Shown: piece after piece, positions 23,601 through 33,182 of the stretch
How the letters are laid out: every line of letters starts with the position of its first letter
Position numbering within the stretch: position 1 is the stretch's first letter
NCBI GenBank assembly: GCA_039105265.1
Contig: JAPFFF010000034.1
Location: 186,001 to 250,000 of the forward strand
Direction: 5' to 3'
DNA length: 64,000 nt
Origin: Tritrichomonas musculus
Lineage: Eukaryota; Parabasalia; Tritrichomonadida; Tritrichomonadidae
The notes under the pieces: generated by a model
Told to the model about the DNA's origin: nothing
The model's input: the letters and a program-made list of their open reading frames with translations, nothing else
Databases searched by the model: none
Translations under genes and position numbers: made by a program

Positions 23601-26600
23601 ACTGTGAAGGGGCTCCAGATTACTGCACTTCTTGTCATTATCAATATGGTCTTGTTTTAAACGAAGATGGAACATCAACTGGAAAATGCGCCCCATGTCC
23701 AAACAATTGCACTAGTTGTCAAGAAAATCATTTATATTGTGAAACCTGTGAAAAAGGTTTCATTTATGTAAGTGACGGTCAAACCAGAAATTGTTCTCGA
23801 TGTCCAGAAAACTGCGTCTCTTGTAGTGATGATAAATATTGCGATAAATGCAAAGATGGATATGGACATGAAAATGGTAACGATAAAGATCGATGCGTTA
23901 AATGTAAAGATAACAATTGCTTGTTTTGTAACTCCAATTCAAATTCATGTTCTCAATGCCGGTTTGGTTATGGATTAGTAACAGATAAAAACGATAGATC
24001 AATAAAGAAATGTGAAAAATGCCCTGATCATTGTAATAGTTGTAGCGAAGGAATTTGCACAGGATGTGAAATGAGATATGGCTTTACCTATGATAAAAAT
24101 GGGCATAAAACAGGAAAATGCAGTCATTGTCCAAGTAATTGTGAATATTGTACTGAAAACTCTTCATACTGTGATAGTTGTAAATATGGTTATGGACGAG
24201 TAAAAGATTCAAATGATAATTCTCTTGGAACATGCGAAAAATGTCCTGTTTATTGTGAAAGATGTATGTATGATTCAAAATCTTGTAGAAAATGTTATGA
24301 TGGTTATGGACATGTTATAAATGATAAAGGGGAAAATACAGGTAAATGTGAGAAATGCCCTGAAAATTGCCAAGCATGCGATGACAATTCAAAGTTTTGC
24401 ACCGAATGCCAGAAAGGTTATGGCTTTGTATTGGATAAAAATGGAACAAATACTGGCAAATGTAATAAGTGTCCTAACAATTGCGCTATCTGCAGTTATA
24501 ACAGTTCCACATGCGCCAACTGTGAATATCAATATGGATTAATCATTGGCAAAGATGGTAAAAATACAGGTAAATGTGGACCATGCCCAGCTAATTGTGC
24601 AAATTGTCAAACAGATAATTCATGGTGTTTGGCATGTGGAGGGTTTTTTGACCATTATAATTATTATTTTAAATCATATCGTTCTGGATTTGTTGTTGAT
24701 CGAAAAGGAACTTTAACCAATAAGTGCGCACAATGTCCAAATTATTGTGGAGAATGCTATTATGATGCAAATAATTGTAGTGAGTGCTATTATGGTACTG
24801 GCTTTATAAGAGATAACAATGGCATATCAACAGGAAAATGTGAAGTATGCAGTAATACATTATGTGATCAATGCTTTGAAGATTTTCACACATGTAAACA
24901 GTGCAATGAAGGTTTCGGTTTTGTTTATGGTTCAGAAGAAATTTGCGAAAAATGTCCAGAGAATTGTAAAAGTTGCGACTATTCAATATTTTGCAACAAA
25001 TGTGAAGATGGATATGGATTTTATATGGATGAAATAGGTACATTTGATTCTAAATGTAAAGAATGCCCTGCAAATTGCGAAAAATGTGCCTGGGAAAGAT
25101 GTGATAATTGCAAAGAAGGATATTCTTTCAAGATAGATGAATATGGAAATAGGCAAAATGAATGTGTAAAGTGTCCAAACAATTGTAAGAAATGTGAAAA
25201 AGAAAGCAATGAAATATGTGATGAATGCATTAATGGATTTACATTAATGGATGGCCAATGTATTCAATGTTCAGAACACTGCACTTCCTGCCAAAGTTAT
25301 GACACATGTAATAGTTGTGAAACTGGTTATGCTAATCATGGATTTGAATGTGTAAAATGTCCAGAACATTGCAGCCGTTGTTCAATCCCTCATTTATGTT
25401 TAGAATGTGAATCAGGATACTCTGTATCAAAAAAAAATGACAATAATCTAGGAAAATGTTTGTCATGTCCCTCTAATTGCGAAGAATGCGATATTGAAAC
25501 ATCAGAATGTCTCTCATGCAAAGAAGGATATGTTATTCCAGTTAAAGAAGATGGAACATCTGAAGGAAAATGTGTTTCATGCCCCGATAATTGTGAATTA
25601 TGTAATCCACTTAATATTAATATGTGTTACTATTGCTCACCAGAATATGGAATTACTGAACAAGGAATTTGTTTCAAATGTTCTGATTCACATTGCCTCA
25701 GATGTGGTCTCAAAGAAGAATGTTATGAGTGTAAAGAAGGATTTTCTATTGATCAGTACAAAAATTCACCTAATTACATGAAATGTGTCCCATCTAACTA
25801 CCAAAAAGAAGAAAAATGTTCTGTTGACAACTGTGCTAAATGCATATACAAGAACACCGATAAATGTGCTCAATGCAATGCTGATTATGAACTTGATGTC
25901 TACAGTAAATGCGTAAAGAGCATGTCAACAATATCCAGAGATGAATATCAACCAATAAATGTTGTAATTCATGATGAAATTAAAGATGGAATTTGCACTC
26001 TTAATGTTTCTTCATACGATAAAATAAATGATAATCAAGTTTTGAATTACCAGTTAAAATATAATCCGAAAGATGCTCCAAATGAGATAATAATCAAAAA
26101 TGATGAGAAAAAGAATATTGCTTTCGAAATCATTTCAGGAATTTCAGAATTAAAAGTTGACTCTGTAGAAGGTTCTGAAAAATTCGACATAATTCCAGCT
26201 TCAGGATCGCCATTGAAACTTATATTAGGTAGTTCTACTCGTGCATCTATTAAAAAGGCAGATGGAGAAGTGACAATTAAAGGAGACAAACAAGTCAATT
26301 TAAATAAAATATATCCAAACTCAAACAAATTCAAACTCATTCCTGAAGTCCCAATTAAAATTGATAAAGTTGACTTTAATGGCACACAATCTTTACTTGT
26401 TGAAAATAACAAAAACCTTGTTGAAATTGCTAATGTCGATGTTCTTCAAAAAGCAGCTGCAAAAATTTCAAATGCAAAAATCACTGGTTTGGTCCGCTTT
26501 GATTTGGCATCAAGCCTTGAAATAAATGATAAAGTCGATTTATCTTCATCTACTCTTGAAATATCTTATCGTGATTCCCAAGGTTTCTACGACAAGGCTC

Positions 26601-27025
26601 CTATAAATGGTCAAATAAGTAGTGCTCCAAGCTCGGTTGTTTTGAAAGACGGAGAAGAAAAAACACCGAAAATTCTCGCTCAGGATAAATTCACAATCGC
26701 TGAATCTAGTAAAGAATTTGCTTGTGGAGAATGGAAAATAAATAATCAAGTAACTAAAACTGCAATCAAAGAATTTGAATACGTCTGCTCTGGGCAAGAA
26801 ACTGATTTTTCAGGAAATCAAGTTTATCGTCTTTATGCACAGGAAAAACACAAGGATAAAAAGAAATTAAGCGCTGGCGCAATTGCTGGAATAGTGATTG
26901 GCTGTGTTGTCGTTGTCGGAGCAGTAGTATTCCTTCTGGTCTATTTCCTCGTCATTAAAAAGAAGAAAGATAATATATCATCTGATCAAGAAGCCGATAA
27001 TGACAAAGATGCAAATGAAGTTTAA
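20654..27025 (+). CDS. Giant Cys-rich type I membrane protein, interrupted by one TGA
   Basis: Two frames in the same reading phase, 20654-22087 (477 residues) and 22331-27025, are separated only by one TGA at 22085-22087; coding of the same repeats continues between them. The whole would be about 2,120 codons. It starts with a signal peptide (MFIIPLFILVLKANS). About forty furin-like or VSP-like Cys-rich repeats of about 40 residues follow (CPxNCxxC...CxxCxxGYGxxxDxxGxxTGKC). Next come a Cys-poor stalk of about 350 residues, a transmembrane helix (AGAIAGIVIGCVVVVGAVVF) and a KKKK-containing cytosolic tail. It is a plasma-membrane surface protein, perhaps for adhesion or receptor use; ligands are unknown. 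The stop codon is TAAA, common in trichomonads. Whether it is a living gene depends on the TGA. Confidence 0.85.
22085..22087 (+). other. In-frame TGA within the Cys-rich gene
   Basis: Neighbouring repeats have a GGA glycine at this place (the pattern is N-T-G-K-C); here the codon is TGA. A single G-to-T change explains it. Reading frame and repeat pattern continue undisturbed on both sides. Confidence 0.85.
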
Positions 27026-27222
27026 ATTCATTTGAATTAATTTTTTAAAATTAATTATTAAAGCTAATTTTCAATTTTATTTCGTTGTTGTTATTTATTT
27101 AAAAAAATAATGATCGTTAAGGTCAATAATTTGACTTCCTTTTTTTAATGAGTTTGAATGTATTTTTAAAAAAAACAATTCGGTGTAAACTACAGCAAAT
27201 TGACGGCAATCCTTCAATAAAG

Positions 27223-27445
27223 TATACTTTATTTAAAATTTTTTTATAATTATTTAATGAATTTTTCCAAATAGACATTTCTGTTATTATATTTATTACA
27301 TTCAATAAAGTATAATAACAATGCATGTAATATTAAATTAAAATCACTGACAGATGTTATTTCTGCATGTAATAAATATAATAACAGAAATGTCTATTTG
27401 GAAAAATTCATTAAATAATTATAAAAAAATTTTAAATAAAGTATA
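27223..27445. repeat. Perfect 79-bp inverted repeat with 65-base loop
   Basis: Bases 27223-27301 are the exact reverse complement of 27367-27445. A third, partial direct copy of the right arm (CTATTTGGAAAAATTCATTA and following) lies at about 27491-27528. The element starts about 200 bases behind the surface protein gene. The frames on both strands are mirror images of each other and are not convincing genes. A transcript would form a long perfect hairpin. Confidence 0.9.
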
Positions 27446-27539
27446 TTTATTACATTCATTGTTATTATATTTTTTATATTTATCAGAAATGCCTATTTGG
27501 AAAAATTCATTAAATAATTATAAAAATATTAGAGACTAA

Positions 27540-29108
27540 GGAAAAAGTCTTAGCTTTTTTAAAATTCCATTATTTATATATTAAAAACAATTTAATTTTA
27601 AAAAATCCTGAAAAAACGCAAAAGAAATCTCTATTTAAAAAAATATTTGTTTTTTAAATTTACCATTTTTTACGATTATTTTGAAGTGAAAACAAAAAAT
27701 CGAAAAAATTTTGAATAAATTGATTTATTTCAAAAAACAATAAAATTTTGAAAAAACTTGTTTTTGCATATTTGCAATGGTTTTTGTTATAAAAAAAATA
27801 TTTTCAAAACAAAATTTTTTTGCGTATATTACAATATACTATTTTACAAAAACCAACATTAAAAATAGGCAAGGTTATATATATTTTAATAAATTGAGAA
27901 GAATGAAAATTATCTCTAAAACTTTTGAAATAAAAAAGAACAACTCCTTGGTTTATAAGAAAGTATAATTATATGTGAGCACGACAACCAATCATAGCAA
28001 TCTTTTAAGAACAAAATTTTTTTCTTTTTAAATATTTTATTTCTATTTTACATTTTTGTAGAACACATATCTTGCAAAACTCACAGTAACATTAAAGTTA
28101 TATCAATTTTAACTCATAATTACATCTAATTTATGAATAAAAGCATTTAAAAATAATTGCAACTAATTTGTAATCAAAATATAAGAATTTTCTTTAATTT
28201 TTTAAAGTTATATTTGCACAAAAAAAAATTATTTTAAAAAAGATATTTAAATGGCAAATACTTTTTGTAATCAATAAAAAAAATTATTTCAAAAAAATTG
28301 CAAAATGAAACAAAATATATTTTTTTGTGAAAAAATTAAATTTTTCAAAAGATGACAACTTTTTTGCAAATGTAATTCTTTTTGGCCAAAAAGTTATTAT
28401 CTGAAAAAACTCGATATAATTGAATTATTAGTATTTTTTCTAATAAATACATTTAATGCAAAATATCGTTTGAATTTTAAAATTAAAAATAATTTTGATA
28501 AGTCTCTATTGAAAACAAATCATTATTTGTTTGGATTGATTTTCTCTTTAATAAAATCACATAATAGTAAAATATTTTTATGATTATGACCATTTAAGAT
28601 TAAATAGCTCTGAAGAAAATAGATATCTTTTTAGGAAATATGAATTTTTAATAGTTTGTAATCTAATTTATGTAAGTATTAAATTATTGTTTGTTATAAA
28701 CTTTAAATTTATTGCTTTTTCATGGTTGAGCTATTCTTTAAAATAAATTGAGGATATTCAATAATTATGGCTCAATCTATTTTTATAATATTTGATATTC
28801 ATAAAATGTACATATTTCAAATTTTATAATTTAATTATTTATATTTATTTTTTTGGTTAGATATAATTCTTATTCATAACTGCATAAATTGAATAAAATC
28901 GATTTTATTGAAATTTCAATGGAAAAATTTACTATCATTCAATTTTCGGTTAAAATTTATCATCGCAAAAAAAATTTTGATAACAATTCAAAAAAATAAA
29001 CGATAATATAAAAAATTGAAAAAAATCTTTTGAATCTACTTATCGATTAATAGAAAAAGCTCGATTTTTTCAATAAAAAATTTAATAACATCAATTGAGG
29101 TTATAATT
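27540..29108. other. Intergenic, AT-rich
   Basis: About 1.5 kb without a supported gene or recognisable repeat. The frame at 27777-27968 is low-complexity and not supported. Confidence 0.5.
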
Positions 29109-29115
29109 TCATTTT
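29109..29115 (+). promoter_or_regulatory. Initiator-like TCATTTT
   Basis: TCATTTT lies 12 bases before the ATG of the C2-TerD gene (position of A to start codon). This matches both sequence and spacing of the trichomonad initiator. It is inferred from the sequence. Confidence 0.6.
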
Positions 29116-29122
29116 ACTTAAA

Positions 29123-30679
29123 ATGAAAACGCAGGTAACAGTTGTGTCAGCAGCAAACCTTATTAGTTCAACAAATGATGACTTTTTATCTCCATTTGTT
29201 AGAGTTTTAGGCCACTCAGCCGAAGATTATTTAATTGGAGAAACAAATTATATAGAAGGTACACATAATCCAAAATTTAATATGACATTTACATTTGATT
29301 TCTTCAGAGCTTCATATCTCGATTTTTGCATTTACAATCATGTTCCTTTTTCGTCGGATCAATTAATTGGGATTGCTAGAATACGAGTCTCAGACATAAT
29401 TCCACAAGAAATAATGAAATTGCCAATCAATTTAGTTAGAAGTGGTTCCATTATTTCAGATCTTACAGTTCGTTTTGCTTATCAATTTTCACCAGTCAGC
29501 AAAGGTACACAAGGAATGTTTCAGAGACAAATCTTTTTATATACGACATTCCAATCAATTTCTACTGACAGTAATCCAGTTGATATTGACTGTCTTATTG
29601 TTGATCATAAATGGAAAATATTTTATTTTTTGAACAGTGAAAATTGGTGGACAACAGTTGGACGAAGTTCAAATCAAGAAACAGTTCCAGTAGGTGCCGG
29701 ATATTCTCAAATTCGTAAATTAGATATTAATAAGATTAAAGATTGCGAAGTTCACTTTTATATCAAATCAAACACCTTTAATGGCAAACTATTTCTGAAT
29801 TTCGGATGTATGAGAAAAGAAGATCTAGCCAAAATCAAAGAATGTTCTCGAGATCTTACATTATTCCATCAAATTGAATTCGATGTAACCGCTGGTAATG
29901 TTTTTTCCTCCCCCGAAAAAATGCTTGTTAAAACCTTTGGCCGAGTAGACTTTACATACGAAGATTCGTCAGATTATCACAGTCTAATCAATAAATTAGT
30001 AAACGGTCTCAAAATGACAGAAAGGCACATTTTAGCACACAGTGCAAACTCATCCCTAGAGGGCCATTCCAACATTGCACTCATATTTGGAGGTACAGTG
30101 TATTCAGAAAGCAGTGTTTGCGATATGGATCCAAAATTATTTGTTTTTGATCGAAAAAATAAAAAATTTGTCGGCTCGTTACATAGACAAAGTGAAAATA
30201 CAGGATTATTTGATTTTGCAATTGTTAATGAAGGCTCAAATTCAAATTATGTCAAAAGCAATTTGAATGGAAATTCAAAATACGTTGACTCAGATAGCAT
30301 CGGCATAAATTTGGGACAACTCGATCCAAATTTCACAATAATTGTCGGCGTGAAAATCGATCAGTTCATTCTTCGTGAAGTGTCTCATCCAATGGTAAGA
30401 ATCGTTGACAGCGAAAAGAATGAAGAAATTTATTTCTTGCCTTTCAAACCATCCATTTATGAAGCTTCAGGCGAACTCTTGTTCAGAATTGAAAAGCAAG
30501 ATGGAAACTGGGTAATTGTGCCAATATTTCACCCAGTCATTGATGGAAATCATATGGAAACAGCAGCAACTGATTATATTAACCAAGGCTGTCCAGTATA
30601 TGATGAATTTGAAATGAATGTTAAGCCATTGACTCAGAACAAAGATTACCAAATTCAGAAAGAAAATATGATTGTTTAA
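29123..30679 (+). CDS. C2 domain protein with two TerD-like domains
   Basis: The gene is intact and codes for 518 residues. Residues about 1-125 form a C2 domain (TVVSAANLISSTNDDFLSPF, then an N-P-K-F-N segment and the final strands), a Ca2+/phospholipid-binding module. Two segments that follow resemble the TerD/tellurium-resistance fold: about 135-265 (PVDIDCLIVD ... LDINKIKDCEVHFYI) and about 300-505 (DMDPKLFVFD, then SIGINLGQLDPNFTIIVGVK, MVRIVDSEKNEEIYFLPF and a GELLFRIEKQDGNWVIVPI end). TerD domains bind Ca2+ in bacterial stress systems, and related domains occur in some protists. The protein is cytosolic or membrane-recruited by Ca2+; its process is unknown. The C2 call is firm, the second TerD call good and the first moderate. 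Confidence 0.85.
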   Translation: MKTQVTVVSAANLISSTNDDFLSPFVRVLGHSAEDYLIGETNYIEGTHNPKFNMTFTFDFFRASYLDFCIYNHVPFSSDQLIGIARIRVSDIIPQEIMKLPINLVRSGSIISDLTVRFAYQFSPVSKGTQGMFQRQIFLYTTFQSISTDSNPVDIDCLIVDHKWKIFYFLNSENWWTTVGRSSNQETVPVGAGYSQIRKLDINKIKDCEVHFYIKSNTFNGKLFLNFGCMRKEDLAKIKECSRDLTLFHQIEFDVTAGNVFSSPEKMLVKTFGRVDFTYEDSSDYHSLINKLVNGLKMTERHILAHSANSSLEGHSNIALIFGGTVYSESSVCDMDPKLFVFDRKNKKFVGSLHRQSENTGLFDFAIVNEGSNSNYVKSNLNGNSKYVDSDSIGINLGQLDPNFTIIVGVKIDQFILREVSHPMVRIVDSEKNEEIYFLPFKPSIYEASGELLFRIEKQDGNWVIVPIFHPVIDGNHMETAATDYINQGCPVYDEFEMNVKPLTQNKDYQIQKENMIV

Positions 30680-30912
30680 GGAAACTTTGATGAATATTTT
30701 TTTATTGTTTGTTAATTTTTTTTTTTCCTAATCTTTTCTTTATTTTATATAAAACATTGAAAAATCTCTTTTTTTTTTTAATCTGATGAGTAAATAATGA
30801 ATGATTTTAGTCATTTGAAATTAAACATTATTGTTTTAAAATGAATGAATAAGTTCAAAAAGTTTCATGAGTGAAGTTCCTTAAAAAAAAAAAAAGTCAG
30901 ATATATAAACGT

Positions 30913-31497
30913 ATGCAATCACCGGAAGATGAACGAAATGATCATAAAATATTTAAATATTGCTTTAACCAAGATCCAGAAATAGTTGGGCATCGAATTT
31001 TGAGGCCAAGCTGTCCAAAATTTTCAATTTTAAAATATCAAAAATTGTCAAAACGATTTGAGAAATTGATGAATTCAGAAGTATGATGTAGCTTTTTTAT
31101 ATTTCAAAAAAGTTGCTTGTAAAAATCACTTTTTTGAAGAATAATACTTGAATAAATTATAATTTATTTGTTTTATTTTCTAATTTTTTTAAGCAGATTT
31201 TCATTTAAAATATCTCAATAATTATTGTTATTTTTCTATTTTGCCAGAAAAAAATTGATCTTTATTGATAAATCCATTTTTTTTTTTTTAATGATAACTT
31301 TTTGAATAAGTATATGGAGTCCATTAATCACCATTGAATCCATTATTATATCATTTCTCAATATTTTACAGGATTTAATACCTCCATTTTACAAAAAAGT
31401 AAAATTGTGTGTTTCAAATTCTATTGAATGTATCAACCCTAATTTTGATTCATCTTTACGTGATTCTGATTTATACGAATCCTTTTCAGATGAATAA
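30913..31497 (+). CDS. Possible small two-exon gene (hypothetical)
   Basis: An ATG at 30913 opens 56 codons ending in LMNSE before GTATGA at 31081. After TTTTACAG at 31364-31371 a second frame in the matching phase adds 41 codons (from DLIPPFYKKVKL to DLYESFSDE) and a TAA at 31495-31497. Both parts have protein-like composition unlike the surrounding DNA. A 97-residue protein would result if 31081-31371 is an intron. The 5' GTATGA only partly fits the GTAYGT of Trichomonas introns, and the conserved ACTAAC branch signal is missing, so splicing is doubtful. It may instead be a decayed gene. No family was recognised. Confidence 0.3.
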
Positions 31498-31666
31498 TGC
31501 TTTTCTCTTTTCAAATTTTTTAAAAAGTACCCTGAAAAATATTCATTTTCTAGAACTGCGAGGTGGTTACATTTTTTTTAATTGAAAAAAAATTATTAAG
31601 TGATAAACATTTACTAATAATGGTTATATATTTATATTTTACTTTTTCAGAAAACATTGAATTTTT

Positions 31667-33010
31667 CTAACACCATCCGTCTTTCAGCTCAATAACAGTT
31701 GATGGGATTTTGAGACTTTCAATGAATGTGCTTCCAAAAGCATGTTTTTCGATTATTTCAAGTTCTGAATCAATTGGAAATTCGACTTTTTTCAATTTAA
31801 AACAAGAGCTAAAAGCACTTATACCAATTGTTTTGGCATGTGATGAAATCATAATTCTCACAATATTTGCAGATTCGAATGAATAATCTTCAATCATTTG
31901 AAGTTCCTAATTATTTGAAAAATCTACTTTTGAGAGATATGGACAAGATTGAAAAGCATTCTTACCAATGATTGTTACATGGCGTGGTATAATAATGCTT
32001 TCTATAAAACAACAAGCGAATGCATATTCATCTATTTGTTGAAGTTGTGAATTTTGTTGGAATTCAATTTTTTTTTTAATCTTACATAAATAAAAAGCTT
32101 TTTGGCAAACGCATGTAACACCCGATGGAATGACGATCATCTGAGTTCTTGACCAATAAAACAAATAAGGTCTAAAACTTTTAATAAATGGTGGAATTTT
32201 AATATATTTATCTTTCCAATTTAACAAGCAAAAGCAAAAGCATCACAATACGAAATCATTGTGTTTTTTGTGGTTTTTATTTCCTTCTATTATTTGAGCA
32301 TCAACCAATTTCATAAGAGAGTCTTCTTTAAGTTCAACTACGCTTGATGGAAGATTTATTCTCTTAATTTTACTGTTTTTGAAAGCTTTTTCTTCAATTA
32401 ATTCAAGCTCGGAATTTTCAGATATTTCAATCCATTCAAGATATCGGCAGTTATAAAAGGCACAACTTCCAATTTGAGTGACTTTTGGTGGAATGAAAAT
32501 AGTAAAAATTAACGTGTTTGATATCGAATATGATGATATTCATTTGATAAAGGATGGAATCGTTATGCTGATAGTTTTGCGGTTAACAAAAATGCGCTCG
32601 TTAAAATCTTCATATTCAATTTTTTCTTTGCCAATTACAAGCTCGTTTTCATAATTTTTGTATCGTTTGTTGGCTGCACTTATTTCGACTATGGTTAATC
32701 TTGATGTCTTCTTGCACCATCCTTCTTCAAGTTCAACAACGCTCGGTGGAATTGAGAGGCTTTCAATGTCAGAATTTGCAAACTCCTAATAAACTACTTC
32801 AATTTTTTTAAGCTCTGAGTCTGAAGAAAAGTTAATTGAAACTATGCTTGAAGATTGGAATGATTTTGATGAAATTGTTGTGATAATATATTCTTCATTT
32901 TCATAAATAGCGGATCGAAAAATTATAATTTTACTATTTTCTGAATTATAAGCACTTATGTTGGCAGTTTTGTCTTCTTTGTTTAATATATAAGTGAAGC
33001 CAACATAATT
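31667..33010 (-). pseudogene. Decayed BspA-like LRR gene
   Basis: Minus-strand fragments carry the BspA pattern: an N-terminal VGFTYILNKEDKTANISAYN part near 33000-32800, then IESLSIPPSVVELEEGWCKK, IGSCAFYNCRYLEWIEIS, then 32227-31907 and 31897-31667. They lie in different frames with several stops, so the gene is dead. It belongs to a different BspA subfamily from the two intact copies, one without the NPHFKS spacers. It lies between the C2-TerD gene and the BTB gene. Confidence 0.8.
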
Positions 33011-33032
33011 GCTTGTAGTTTATTAGGAGTTT
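32780..33032. repeat. 18-bp inverted repeat flanking about 217 bp
   Basis: AAACTCCTAATAAACTAC at 32780-32797 recurs as reverse complement at 33015-33032. The inner copy is part of the decayed LRR reading and carries a TAG. It may mark an inversion or snap-back event at the 5' end of the pseudogene. Confidence 0.6.
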
Positions 33033-33182
33033 GAGCCATTCAATAAAAAAAAAATTGAATAGTATTCTGAAAAAAATTCATCGCACTCATAGAATTATTT
33101 GAGAAAATAATAAAACTTTGATAAATTATCAAACTTCATAAGTTTATTAATTGATAATTGGTAGATTAAAATATACAATAGA

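Noticed and set aside
27354-27539. Small ORFs with mirrored peptides at 27123-27539
   Set aside because: They arise from the perfect palindrome read on both strands.
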